Part shown: piece after piece, positions 36,267 through 51,200 of the stretch
How the letters are laid out: each line of letters starts with the position of its first letter
Numbering within the stretch: position 1 is the stretch's first letter
From: Candidula unifasciata
Lineage: Eukaryota; Mollusca; Gastropoda; Stylommatophora; Geomitridae
DNA: 64,000 bases
Reading direction: 5' to 3'
Assembly (NCBI GenBank): GCA_905116865.2
Contig: CAJHNH020007557.1
Span: 62,001-126,000, forward strand
The notes under the pieces: model-generated
Told to the model about the DNA's origin: nothing
Databases searched by the model: none
Seen by the model: only the letters and a program-made list of their open reading frames with translations
Position numbers and translations under genes: made by a program

Positions 36267-39200
36267 TGGAGGGAGGAAGAGAGGGGAGGGAGGGAGAAAT
36301 GTAGAGAGACATGGAGACTGAAAGGTAGACAGAGAAAAGCAAAAACATAATTAGTCTTCTTTTTCTTCTTCAGGTTCACCAGCTGTAAACTCCAGCAGAA
36401 AGTTCTGGTTGTTCATCCCCTTCTGGACTTTGGTCTCATCACAGAACTTGAAGTTTGCGTACTAATTAATTTTACAGATCTGGCTTATGAGTGTGCAGAC
36501 TGTTGGTTCCTCACCTTTCAGGTAGATGTGCTCCACCCAACTTCTAAGGAAACACCCTAATTAGCCACTTTTTACAACATGCTTTTCATGGGAGCAGTGG
36601 GTCTATCTCTTCCCCCACCCCCCCCCCCCCCCCCACCCCCCAACAACAACAACAACAAAAGGCTCCAGAACTCACACAGGGACCTCATCCAACTGAAGGT
36701 TAAATTCTTTCGACAAAAGAACACACTAATCTTACCTTGTAATCCGGATCTGAGAAATACATCTCTTGTTTCAAATTGTCTGTGTCCGTATGAAACTTGC
36801 AGATGGCGTCAGGTTTTGGGGGAAACATTGTTTTTCTCAGAGTGTCTTCTATGAGCTTCTGGAAAATGTAAAAAATTCACCAATGAAGAAACAAAACAAA
36901 ACATTGCAGAGTAACCTAATTTTTACAGAGTGTCTTCCATGAGCTTCTGGAAAATGTAAAAAGGCACCAATGAAGAAACAAAACAAAACAGAACATTGCG
37001 GAGTAACCTAATTTTTACAGAGTGTCTTCCATGAGCTTCTGGAAAATGTAAAAATTCACCAATGAAGAAACAAAACAAAACAAAACATTGCAGAGTAACC
37101 TAATGTTTGCAGCATATAAACAAGAAGTTCTGTTCCTACAAGATGCTCTACTTACTGTAAATTACTGCACACTCTTTTTGTTTGAAAATTAAAAAAGAAC
37201 TGCTGAAGGCATTGTACAGATACTGATGATATGTCAAGGTCAGGCACCAAACTGACCTCAAACTCTCTTCATCACCTCATAAGCCCTAATGAAAGGCAGA
37301 TCAAGCAGGATGTCTGTGAACAAACCTGCAAACTGTTCATGCTGTGAGACTGCAAGAGAGACAGCTGTTCTCCACTATGATGGCAGATGACTTGCCCTCA
37401 TGTCCTGCACACCCGCACACCCTTTATGGTGAGGCTGCAAGCAACCGCGCAATCAGCATGTTGTCATCCAATCATGAAATTAGCTTTGTTCGAGGCTGGT
37501 TAACTGCATTATGAATCCCCTGTTTGAACTCAAGCTCGATGCACTGATGTTAAGATCATTTGAACTCTGAAAAGAGAGACTGATACGAAGATGTGCCTCC
37601 TGATCTGGCCTCAAAATATCCTTTACCCCCACAGTTTTCACTGGCACTTTAATTATAACTTCTTTGGAGGCTGAACATGGTATCTGGGATCTGCCTTGCT
37701 GGTCTACCATCCAGATTGAGATTTTTTTTAAAAATCTCAACGTGACAAACCTTCAGGTAGCATCCCGAAGGAAACAAACTGATTGATCAGTCTGGTATCA
37801 AAATCCTATCCTCAGGGATTTTGTTGCAGAGCTCTATTACTCTTCAAACTGAGAAACCAGCAATGTGTCCAAGACGATTACTGGAACTTTGTATCTGCAG
37901 ACCTCAGTGATTTCAGAATTTAGTAGGTTTAATCATTTCTTTTGTTCAATAAAGAAAATAAGAATTATATTTACTATGCACTGAGCCCAAATACTAAAAC
38001 CATGAGGGATACAAACAATTGTTTTCAGTTGTTAGACCAGACAAAGAAATCTGTCCTGTCCTAAGATTACATAATATATCCTAGGATATAGTGAATCAAT
38101 ACACCTATCTTGGAACAGTGATAATATCTGGGGCAAGACACCTGGCAAAAATTAGAACAAGAATGGTCATAGCAAATGTGGCCTTTGGCAAAATGCAAAA
38201 GATATTATGCACTAATAAGATGTCAGTATCAATAAGAAAAAGAGAATCTGTGGTTACATGTGTGTGGGACAGGAACAATAAGCATGCTCGTATGGAGATG
38301 TCGATTTTGAGAAGAACACAAAGAAAATCAAGGAATGAAAGAAAAACAAATGAGGCATTTATTCTTGAGAAAGATAAAAGTCATAAACAGTCAGTCAGGT
38401 CAGAAGAAGGAATTGACTCGAGAACCTGCTAACAATTGTCAAGACCTATGGACAGAGAGCAAGAAGAAGGCAAAGTGATAAATACCTGGATGACTTGGTC
38501 ATGAAAAAGTTCAAATAACAAAATAGACAGTGGGAACACAAAACTTCTACCCACTTGATACCTACCTTAAGTGTGGCTCCTACAGTTTCTTCAACAACAG
38601 TATTTGTCCCCGGCCAATGAAAAACTTTGACATCATCACACTCCTCGAGCCTAGCCAGCCCAATCTTCAAGGTTTCCCCTGCCTCTTTGTATCTGGCAAG
38701 CAACATTTAAAGAAATCACACACACACAAGAAATATTTGGTTTGTCCTTCATATGATTAGAAATCTGGCATTAACTCTAAATGGAGCAGCTAGTAGTACA
38801 GAAAGATCAGTCACAGGTCAGAGTTAAAACGATCATTCTCATGCCACTGGGGCACTGGGCATTTGATCCTAGATCCAGTGCTGCCTTAATGCATGGGCCC
38901 CCTGGGAACCTGCCCAGGGGCCCCACGAGCATAGGGGTCAGATGCTAATCTGCATATGTCAAGTTAACTGCTATACATAAAATGCAATTCCTGTGAGTGG
39001 TTGTTGCAAGGGCGCCAGCAAACTAATTTTGCCCAAGGGCCCATAAAACTGTTTAGATAAATCTGGCTAGACACACTTTAAAAAAAAAAAAATAGAAAAA
39101 CTATATTTATTTGCCCGTCTTCGCCCAGGATAGTGAAAGAAAGTTTCATTCTCCCGTCTTCTAACTCATCTTAATTTCATGTGGTTTCAAGGGAGATAAC

Positions 39201-42200
39201 AGCAATTTTTTTTTTTTAAATAACTTTCCAAGGGATGTATGAGGAGAAAAAAATTCAAAGAAATATGCTCCAGTAAAAGTTTATATTTACTGCTTGTTGT
39301 AATAAAGAATAAAATAAAAGAACTGCAGAATAACCTGGCCGCTAATGTGACTGTTAAATTAAACTTTGTCGCCATAATGACAGTTAAAAATTTAACCCGT
39401 GTATTATTCAAGGTTTTGGAGGAGTTAACAGCTCATTTAAAATGAAAACAATATACAGAAAGTATAATACCAATTATATTCTTCTCATCCTTTTTAGGTT
39501 GAATTTTTCATTATTTAAAGCCCTGCTCTGGCTCTTGCCAGAGGCCGCAATGTAGCCTGGCCATAAATATGGCCTAATGGCTGAACGCGGTTTCTGGGAC
39601 CTCTCCACGGTGATCCTCACCCACATGGTGGCACATTGTGTCATTGGGTGTTTATCGCTTGTGTGATGTCCTGGTGGGGTAGAAAGTCAGTCAGTCAGTA
39701 GTACCAATCAGCACTCACTGGATGATGTAGCTGACACCATGCCCATCATCTTTACTTTCCAGGATATTTCCAGTTACCCATGTTAGACTCTGTCAACACG
39801 GGAGACATTATATAGAAATCTGTTCCAATAGTTTTGGGTAGGCAGGCAGACCATCTGATCATAGCACTACCACTGCTACCAGAGGTGTTTTTCTAATAGT
39901 TCAGGCCATGTGGGGTTGAGTCATGTCTATCCACATCCTTCTGTCTCCTGTACTTTCAATCATTTATGACACAGATGACCTTCCATGCAATGTTGTGAAA
40001 TTTTCCAGCATTTTCTCTTTTGGTCGCCCTCTGCCTCTTTTCCCTTCTAACTTTCCTCACTGTCACAATTTTTTGCCTTCTCTTAACATGACCAAAGAAT
40101 GTAGATTATCTCGTTTTGATGAAAAAACAATCAGTTCTCTTTGTGAGTTAATTTCTTCCAAGATATTTTTACTCCTATTTGTGCCTAGTGTTTTCATTTG
40201 TCTACAAAGCCACATCTTTGTTGCTTTCACACAACTGCTCACAAATCAGCCTAATGTCCATGATTCACACCAAAGGTGTTACACTGGACAAAAGATCACA
40301 CCTACAAGTTACCACCAACAGAAACAATGTGACAATCTCATACCTCTTGAGCACCATGTATGCTAGAGCCAAGCCATAGTATGCTGCAGGAAATGTTAAC
40401 GTCCGTGAGATAATGGCTTTGAATTTTTCTATTGCTGCTTGAACATTCTGTGGGAGAGAGCAGTTCATCATTAAGAACATTATTCATCACACATCCCTAA
40501 TTCCCACACACATATTACTGACTCTTACACACATCGCTGAGATTCCCAACCACACAACACTGGATCTCACAGCATCACTGACTCTACACACTGATTTTCT
40601 CTCTCACACATACACATGTGTATGCACACACACACACACACACACACACAAACCACTGACTCCCACAGATATCACTAATTCCCACAAAAATCACTGATTC
40701 TCACACATATCACTGATATTCACACAACACTGGATCTCAGAACATCCCTGACAGATCAATGACTCCCGTACATACCAGACTCCCACACACCACTGACTCC
40801 CATACATACCACTGAGTAGAACACACATACCACTGACTCCCAAACATACACACACCACTGATTCCCGCATACACACACACCACAGACTCCCACACACACA
40901 ACCGATAAATCACAGACTCCTACAAATATCACTGATTTTCAGAGACTATCATTTAAGTCAGTGATGTGTATCAATGACTCTCAGACAAAGAAACACAGAT
41001 GATTTAGCAAAAATACCATGAAGGGTTGGACTACAAATCAGTTATGCAAAGACAACTAGACCGAAGACAACAAATATCAAGCAGATAACATAGCATATAT
41101 CAATGATGATAGGAAGACATAGTTATGTATCTACAATTCTAATGATATTTCATTCTTTAAGATGTGCCAGGGAAGGGTGAAGAATGTCTAAGGACATGCA
41201 ACAAAAGTTAAATGTTAAATGCATTTGAAAACAAATGCTAAATAACCCTATAAGCACTGGAAAAGGAAATAAAGGGGTTTGAAAAAAAAAGACAAGAATG
41301 TCAGAGAAAAAAATTAAACTGAACATTGAGACATGCCAGTAGTGCTGAACCTGATTCCATTCATATCAAAAGGATTGCATAGGACCGAATGGAATGGAGG
41401 GTCAAGACTGTGAGCCCTATGTTTTGTATAAATGCCACAATAAGATGAGGATAAAGATGTTGAACTGATCAAAATTATGACTGCTTTAATTATTTCTGGC
41501 ATTGTTCAGGATGTTTTCTGTGTTAATGTTAAGCAGACTGTAACTTTTGAATACCACAAAGAATAATCTTTTCATCAACACGCAAGCACATACATAACAC
41601 AAACAGAGAACCATCACTTCACCAGTATGTACACATGCATGTTCCATCTACCATACACAAGCACTGACTAAACACAATCGCAGAACCATCACTTCAACAG
41701 TATGTACACATGTATGTTTCATCTACCATACACAAGCACTGACATAATACAAACACAGAACAATCACTTCACCAGTATGTACACATGCATGTTCCATCTA
41801 CCATACACAAGCACTGACATAACACAAACACAGAACAATCACTTCACCAGTATGTACACATGTATGCTCTGTCTACCATACACTAGTGCTGACATAACAC
41901 AAAAGAGAACAATCATTTCATCTATACATACACGTGTCTGTTCTGTCTTCACACAGGATAGACCGTACACGAGCCATATAAATGCCAGGTCATCACCTTC
42001 AACGGCTAGCTCCTGGAGAAGAAACAAATCTATGCATCAATGAACATTCAATCCACCTGTAAATCTTCTGTGACTGACTTCTTATTTAGAAGACAAAGGC
42101 TGAGAGCAACTGAGCAAGGTCAAGGCAAGGAATGGCAACAATGAAAAAAACTTTCTGGCTGTAAACTCCAGAGGAAAGTTCTTGTTGTTCATCCACTTCT

Positions 42201-45200
42201 AGGCTTTGGTACAAGCTAGATGTTGTCAGGGTCCTTTGGAAGAGAGTGAACAGTAGGGAGGCACAAACAGATCATCATGGTCTGAGGAGAATGGTGCTGC
42301 GAGGAGTGACCAGGGGATCTGGCCGAGGTGCTGCAAGGAGTGACCAGGGGATCTGGCTGAGGTGCTGCGAGGAGTGACCAGGGGATCTGGCCGAGGTGCT
42401 GCAAGGAGTGACCAGGGGATCTGGCCGAGGTGCTGCAAGGAGTGACCAGGGGATCTGGCCGAGGTGCTGCGAGGAGTGACCAGGGGATCTGGCCGAGGTG
42501 CTGCGAGGAGTGACCAGGGGATCTGGCCGAGGTGCTGCAAGGAGTGACCAGGGGATCTGGCCGAGGTGCTGCAAGGAGTGACCAGGGGATCTGGCCGAGG
42601 TGATGCGAGGAGTGACCAGGGGATCTGGCCGAGGTGCTGCGAGGAGTGACCAGGGGATCTGGCCGAGGTGCTGTGAGAAGTGACCAAGGGATCTGGCTGA
42701 GGTGCTGCGAGAAGTGACCAGGGGATCTGGCCGAGGTACTGCGGGAAGTGACCAGGGGATCTGGCCGAGGTACTGCGGGAAGTAACCAGGGGATCTGGCG
42801 GAGATGCTGCAAGGAGTGACCAGGGGATCTGGCTGAGGTGCTGCGAGGAGTGACCAGGGGATCTGGCCGATGTGCTGTGAGAAGTGACCAGGGGATCTGG
42901 CCGATGTGCTGTGAGAAGTGACCAGGGGATCTGGCCGAGGTGCTGCGGGAAGTGACCAGGGGATCTGGCTGAGGTGCTGCGAGGAGTGACCAGGGGATCT
43001 GGCTGAGGTGCTGCGAGGAGTGACCAGGGGATCTGGCTGAGGTGCTGCGAGGAGTGACCAGGGGATCTGGCCGAGGTGCTGCGAGGAGTGACCAGGGGAT
43101 CTGGCCGAGGTGCTGTGAGAAGTGACCAAGGGATCTGGCTGAGGTGCTGCGAGAAGTGACCAGGGGATCTGGCCGAGGTACTGCGGGAAGTGACCAGGGG
43201 ATCTGGCCGAGGTACTGCGGGAAGTAACCAGGGGATCTGGCGGAGATGCTGCAAGGAGTGACCAGGGGATCTGGCTGAGGTGCTGCGAGGAGTGACCAGG
43301 GGATCTGGCCGATGTGCTGTGAGAAGTGACCAGGGGATCTGGCCGATGTGCTGTGAGAAGTGACCAGGGGATCTGGCCGAGGTGCTGTGGGAAGTGACCA
43401 GGGGATCTGGCCGAGGTGCTGCGAGGAGTGACCAGGGGATCTGGCCGAGGTGCTGCGAGGAGTGACCAGGGGATCTGGCCGAGGTGCTGCGAGGAGTGAC
43501 CAGGGGATCTGGCCGAGGTGCTGCGAGAAGTGACCAGGGGATCTGGCCGAGGTGCTGCGAGGAGTGACCAGGGGATCTGGCCGAGGTACTGCGGGAAGTG
43601 AACAAGGGATCTGGCAGAGATGCTGCAAGGAGTGACCAGGGGATCTGGCTGAGGTGCTGCGAGGAGTGACCAGGTGATCTGGCCGAGGTTACAATTTGTA
43701 TGTCGCCAAAGAATGTCTATAAAAATTTGTTGGGTTTTTCTCTAGAAAAAATACACTTTACAAAAACAAGAAATGTTTACAAGAATGTGAGCATCAAAAC
43801 AAGCACCAGGATGATCTTTAAAAAGTTGTTGTAAAGTAGACAAACTGACAAAAAGAAGAAATCCTATTCAGGAACCCATTTTGTTGGGGGGAGGGGGGGG
43901 TGCCAGTGCCATCTAAAAGCATGTCATAAGAGGTGAATAATTTAAAGGCTTGTTGAAATATTAGGCCAAAATTTGCAAATATCCCAACCTAGCTATAAAC
44001 CATAACAATAAGTGTCAACCAACCTTTTAAGGGTGAGCACAGAAGGAAGGACATTCCGGAGTGTTAAAAAAATAAACGATGTGAGCCCTACCTCACTTGT
44101 AGACCTGGCTATGACATCTAATGCAGCCTTGAACTGGTCAGCGGCTCTGTTGTAGATCTCAGACAGGTAGAGGTCAGCGCCCTCACAGATCAACTTCCTG
44201 TACTGTGTGCACTGAAACACAAACACTCCATATCAATCATTTGGTGATTCAACAGTGAAACATCAGCCGGCTGGTATGTGACACCAACAACCTTGATTCT
44301 CTCTAAATGTGACACCAACAACCTTGATTCTCTCTATATGTGGCACCAACCACCTTGATTCTCTCTATATGTGGCACCAACCACCTTGATTCTTTCTATA
44401 TGTGGCACCAACCACCTTGATTCTCTCTATATGTGGCACCAACCACCTTGATTCTCTCTATATGTGGCACCAACCACTTTGATTCTCTCTATATGTGGCA
44501 CCAACCACCTTGATTCTCTCTATATGTGGCACCATGATTCTATCTAATGCTTATACTTCAAAGTTCTTTTTCCGTCCTTTATTCACAATGGAATTTAGAA
44601 TCTCTGACTAGCTGTGGCACCATCATTCTTTTCTTTCCTATAGCAGGCAGCTCATCCCATTCTGCATCTTTTCAGCCTGTTTCTTTAGGGTTAAGTCTGT
44701 GATGTGGATTGCTTTTAAATATCTCCCATATTGCTTCACTTCTCTTCTGGGATAAAGCATACACATACAGGAATGATGGAACATTCACATACACAGTGAA
44801 AGACACATACAAAGTTGGACACACCCACACAAAGATGGACACCAACATACAGAGATGGACACCCACCCATATAGAGATGGACATCCACACATATAGCGAT
44901 GGACATCCACTCAGAAAGAGATGAAAAAATACACAGATATAAAGATGGATATCCACACAAACATGAATGTAAACCCCATACATATATAATTACAACTTTC
45001 ACTTACATAAAGTTCTCTCTCTTCACTTTCACTGTTAGTTGAAGTCACTCTGTAGGAAAGCACCAGTGAAGAATACAAGTGTCAATCATGAATAATAGAG
45101 TCACTGACACACAAGCATGTCCCCAACATTGGCACATTCAACATGTTTCTCTAAGGTTAGGTTTAGACAACGGACCAACATCACGGCACAAGGGTAGTAG

Positions 45201-48200
45201 CCCATAAGTGCTCCGCTCTACTAGTGACTCAAACCTGAGTCCGAAAAATCTCAGCACAGTGCATGAACTCCGTAACACTTTGGGTAGATTTTTAACTCCA
45301 AATTTGCCCGGGCAGCGCTATTAGGCTACTCTTTTTTGATTTCCGACTGCCAAAGGATTTTTTTTTACGTGCGCAACAATACACACGGATTTTCAATCTT
45401 ACTACCCAGAAACCAGGGGAAATTATTAGAAGTCCACGTGAAAAAATCTCCGTCTTCACTGGGGCTTGAACCTGGGATGTCCTTCACTTGAGGTGGATGC
45501 CATGCCTCGAGACCACGTCTTTCTCTCACTTACTGAACTCTTTTTCTTATAGTCCATACCATGTGGCATTGGTAGTCATGTCTATCCACAACCTTCCGTC
45601 TTGTTTAGTTTCAACACAATTTTGACACAAGATGAACTTCCATGCCATGATGCCAAATGGTCCAGCATTTTCTTTCTCCGTCTCTCTCCTCCTCTTTTCA
45701 TCTCTAACTTTCCCAATGTCAGAATGTACTCTAGTTTTCTCCTTCTCATGTCTCCTTCAGTACATGACTTTATAATAATGAAATAACCACAAATGTTGCC
45801 TCTAACATGTTTCAGGAGATGTGTTGTAGTATCAATCATCAAGTAACAAAACATCACTCTGACGCCTTTGATGTCTTCTTTGATCAGGTCAAGAGGGGTC
45901 AGAGGTCATGATCGAGCTCAGCTGCAGGTCAAAAAAGGTGGAAGCAGTAAGTATGGACCAAAAGCGCTTAACAGGATGCTACAAGTGCCTACATCATCTT
46001 ATAAGTGGCTATTTTATCACAGAATGTTTGATCTGACACATACTGAAGGAAACCACATGTGTGTCAATTTTAAGGAGTCAATCAATGCAAACTGCTACGT
46101 TACCAGAGAGTTTGCTGTTTCCAACAGGATGCATTAATGAAATTACTGAATTATTGCCGGTTAGCCAGAAGGACTTTTTCTTTAGCTAGAAAATTTGTGG
46201 CAAGACCAATCATCACTTGATGAGCGATGTTGTCAACATCACGCCGGCCATCTTTACTTCCCAGAAATAAACCTGGTACTTATTTTAGGCTAGGTCAACC
46301 TGGGAGGCAAGGTCAGTTTTGAATTTTTTAAAATCTGCTATGATGTAGACTTGAACCTAGACCTTCCAGTGAGCAGGCAAGAGTCTAGGTACTAAGCAGC
46401 CTTGGCTTCTGAAATCTGTGTATAGTATGTTTCAATATACCCATCCCATGGTGCTGGTGCCTTATATCATGGTCGGATGGCTTGTGTGCTTCAATGATTC
46501 CCAGAGCTGTGTCAGCTGGGATCATGTTCCCCTGGCAGATTTAACCATGAGGGACAGACATTGATTTGATTTGATTCAAGAACCGACATCACAGCACTCG
46601 GGGCATTCTCATAAGCGCTCTGTCCCCATCTTCAGCAGCCAGCGAAGAGTTCCAATACTAATGGTGCCAGTAGCTTTCTGATTAAACGTTCGCCTTTCCT
46701 TTCCTCTGAGCCTTGAGCTTTTGCTGTGAGACAGACAGGTCTTGGGAAAACGTGCCAGATCAAACTGGCATCCCGGTCCTCCAAGTTGGGGGGGGGGGGG
46801 GGGGGGCGGCAGTGAGGCAAATGGTTGAGAAAACAAAAGTACCTTGTTAGAGAAACAGGATCAAGTGAAAAGATTGCAATGGTCAAAAGAAAAACTAGCC
46901 AGACAACTGGGGAGCAAAACCTGAAGGAAGTCAACAGCCTGACTGTGAATCTTCTCCCAAAAATCACTTTCAGTGTTAGCTGCTCGAATATTAGAACATT
47001 GTACCAAGTTGAGACATTTCCTCAGGAAATTCGGAGAAGGACAACAGAAAGACAAATGAAGGAATGCAAAATTACATGAAATATCATTGGCAGAAAAGCT
47101 GCAAACCAATGTTCGAATTAAGAAGTGACATCATAGGACTCAGGACACTCCCATAAGTACTTCATCCCCATCTTCAGCAGCAAGCAAAGAGTTCCAATTT
47201 TGATGGCACCAGTAACTGTCTGACTGTACATCCATCTCGCCTTTCCCTTGAGCTATGGCCAAATCCCCTGGTAACTCTCCTCACCGCCATTCTTCTGAGA
47301 CAGATTGACCTATTTGTGCCTCTGCACTGTTCACTCACTCCCAAAGGACCCTCACATCATCCGGCTTGTCATACATCGATTCACCATCAAGTGGTGCAGA
47401 ACCAGCCACTCTATCTGCCTGCTTGTTTCTCAACATTCCAGCATAACCTGTAATAAATATCCAAAGAACGTTAACTACCCGGGACTTCTGAAGCGATGAG
47501 GTGAGTTGCTACATGATGGCAAAGGATAGGAATGCTTGGTGTGAGTAGTTGGTTGAGGGCCTATGTTAGACTGGGTTGCTAAAGAGAACAATGTCTGAAG
47601 CCCAGCCACCTGGCTGGGTCACTGCAGCTGAAATGTTATCTGTGAGACGATGCAAGGCAAAAAGAATGTCTAGTATTCTAGTTGTGACCACTGGAAAGAT
47701 CTGTGGAAGGAGGGATAGAGGAAGACAACGAGAGAAGATGCTTGACAGTCTTGTTGCATGGCATGGAGGTGTGTCTGCACACGAACTGATACAAGCTGCA
47801 GGAAATCGCAGTTTATGGAGAGGCATGATCGCCCACGCCAGTCGGCAAGGCACCTGATGATGATGATGATGAGTATTCTCTCTGACTTGATACACTAACA
47901 TACCTGCATACAGCATAGGTTAGAAACTTTAAGGTGCCTTGGTGGTGGGGATGGTGGAGGGGAGGGGGAGGAGGAGAGAAAACACAAGAGGTTTAATACA
48001 GACATAGCAACCTACCCGAGTCTAGTCATCCTCCTCTTTTCTGGAAGACAAATAACAAAAACATGTATTAACAGAGATGCTTTGCTTACAAACACCAGCT
48101 GAGATTTATTACTGATAAACTTGTACTGACTGAAATTTGGTGCTCATAAAAATGTATAAACAATCAAGTATGAATTGAGATTTCTTTCTGATAAATATGT

Positions 48201-51200
48201 ACTGATTAAGATTTCTTACTGATAAACATGTACTGATTGAGATTTACTACTGATTACACATGTACTGATTGAGATTTCTTACTGATAAACATGTACTGAT
48301 TGAGATTTATTAATGATTAACATGTACTGATTGAGATTTCGTACTGATAAACATTACTGATTGAGATTTCTTACTGATAAACATGTACTGATTGAGATTT
48401 CTTACTGATAAACATGTACTGATTGAGATTTCGTACTGATAAACATGTACTGATTGAGATTTCTTACTGATAAACATGTACTGATTGAGATTTCTTACTG
48501 ATACACATGACTGATTGAGATTTCTTACTGATAAACATGTACTGATTGAGATTTCGTACTGATAAACATGTACTGATTGAGATTTCTTACTGATAAACAT
48601 GTACTGATTGAGATTTCTTACTGATAAACATGTACTGATTGAGATTTCTTACTGATAAACGTGTACTGATTGAGATTTACTACTGATAAACATGTACTGA
48701 TTGAGATTTACTACTGATAAACATGTACTGATTGAGATTTACTACTGATAAACATGTACTGATTGAGATTTACTACTGATAAACATGTACTGATTGAGAT
48801 TTACTACTGATATACACTGATGTGAAGATTGAGATTTATTAATGATAAACATGAACTGATTGAAATTTGGTGCTAATAAAAATGTGTTGATAAAGATTTA
48901 TTACAGATAAACAAATATGTATTCATGAGATTTATTGTCATGAGATTTATTTTGACTTCCTGTCAAAATGGACGCTAGGCACAGCCACTGTTTTGAGCCA
49001 TGGCAAATTTTTTGCTTCTGGCAGACAGTGGCCACTGCATTTTTGCTCCATTTGTAGACTGAAAGGATATAGTTTTGTTGCCCAGCTTCTGAGCTGAGTG
49101 CATAGATTGACACTGTGAGCTGAGGATTTCATTTGGAATGTTTTTCGACTGTGACCAACGTGATGGTGTGAATTGTAGATTCAGAAAATGGTGCAATGCC
49201 TGTTGTTGCAATATTGGCGGTGCCATTAGGTGATTAAAATTAATCACGTGTGCAGCTGCTGATCTGTTGGTGACTTCTGCTACCATCCATGATTATCTGC
49301 ATTTCTAATGTCGGACTGTTTGTGTTAGCACTTCTGATGGGTACAATATGCTTTTAATGCGGGTGTATACTAGTGGGACAGCAGTCTATCAATCTTTCCA
49401 GAATGGACTGTGACAAACATTCTGTGAGTTTTTCATTGGCACAGGAGCAGAGCAAAGATGGGGTTTGCCATGAAGCTGAAACTAAGATTACCAGATGAGA
49501 TTTATTAATGATAAAACATGAACTGACTGAGATGTGATGCGAACAAACATGTACTGACTTAAATACAATGTTTGAATAATGACCCAAGGACTAGCTGTCT
49601 GTTGATATTTTCTCAGTAACTACTTAATTTTAGCAACAGATATTATTTATTTAGGAAACAGAAAAAGGAAGAAGATGAAGATGAAGCAGAAGATTCAAAG
49701 AATCTGTCCTTTGTTATACCAAAAAAAAAACACCTATATAGGTGTATATTTCTCTCACTGTGTGTGTATGTTAAAATATTATTAATAAATTTGTTGTCAT
49801 AACGTTTTTTTTACGTTATAATAAAATTAAACACCTGTAAAGAAATGGGCCTCATGTTTTTATTTCTTTATACCTGTTGTCCATTTATCTATGAAGCTGT
49901 CTTTTTGTTTATGTATACATTTGTAGTACCACATCCCTCTAATATATTTTTCTGTATGTGGCTTTTCTGCCTACCCCGGAGCGTAAACTCGGACCACAAG
50001 GAGTTTATCACCCGGTCGCAGCTCAGAGAGTTTTAACTGAGCATGGGAATACACCAGGCATTTTCTAAGACAAAAATAAACTTACATGAACCCGCATATA
50101 ACTTCTTGCTTGGGAGGGTTTGTAGTTTTTTACTTCTATTTTCCAATTGAAGACTTATTAATAATATAGCTTAAACTAAACAAACAAACAAACAAACAAA
50201 CAAACAAACAAACAAACAAACAAACAAACAAACAAACAAACACACACACCCACCCACCCACCCACCCACCCAGCTACACACCGTAAATTTCCTGTGTCAG
50301 CTCCTCAACACTGGCTTGCTGGTGCTGTTCTAGGGAGTGCTCCAATGACTGCTGAATCAGATCCTCTGCCTTTTCCAGCAGCCCCAGCTCTAGATACAGT
50401 TTTGCTGCCTTATAATAATACTGAAAGAAGAATAAAATACTGGAGGTTGGTGGTGAGATGATATAGCTTGCTGAAACAAGCTGGCAATCAGGAATCAAAT
50501 ATTGAAGGTTAGTGGTGAGATAATACTGTTTGCTGAAAAAAAGCTGACAATCAGAAATCAAATATTAGAGGATAATGGTGAGATGATACTGTTTGCTGAA
50601 ACAAGCTGGCAATCAGAAATCAAATACTGGAGGTTGGTGGTGAGATGATACTATCTGATGTAACAAGCTGGCAATCAGAAATCAAATACTGAAGGTTGGT
50701 GGTGAGATGATACTGTTTGCTGAAACAAGCTGGCAAACAGAAATGAAATATTTGATGCTCATGGTGAGATACTGTTTGCTGAAACAAGCTGGCAATCAGA
50801 AATCAAATATTGAATGCTCGTGGTGAGATACAGTTTGCTGAAACAAGCTGGCAATCAGAAATCAAATGTTGGATGCTCATGGTGAGATAGTTTGCTGAAA
50901 CAAGCTGGCAATCAGAAATCAAATATTGGATGCTTGTGGTGAGATATAGTTTGCTGAAACAAGCTGGCAATCAAAAATCAAATATTGGATGCTTGTGGTG
51001 AGATAGTTTGCTGAAACAAGCTGGCAATCAGAAATCAAATATTGGATGCTTGTGGTGAGATACAGTTTGCTGAAACAAGCTGGCAATCAGAAATCAAATA
51101 TTGGATGCTTGTGGTGAGATACAGTTTGCTGAAACAAGCTGGCAATCAGAAATCAAAATATTGGATGGCTTGTGGTGAGATACAGTTTGCTGAAACAAGC

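Noticed and set aside
36375..36460. Possible exon encoding FKFCDETKVQKGMNNQNFLL
   Set aside because: Exons 12 and 13 already join in phase without it, it lacks a usable donor, and related DNA at 42150-42215 suggests a dispersed repeat.
37480..37740. 86-codon minus-strand frame in intron 11
   Set aside because: No recognised domain, and no splice borders giving a phase compatible with exons 11 and 12.
42216..43628. Minus-strand open frames of 470, 459 and 284 codons
   Set aside because: They are the three rotations of a stop-free 34-bp tandem unit inside an intron; no splice or start context.
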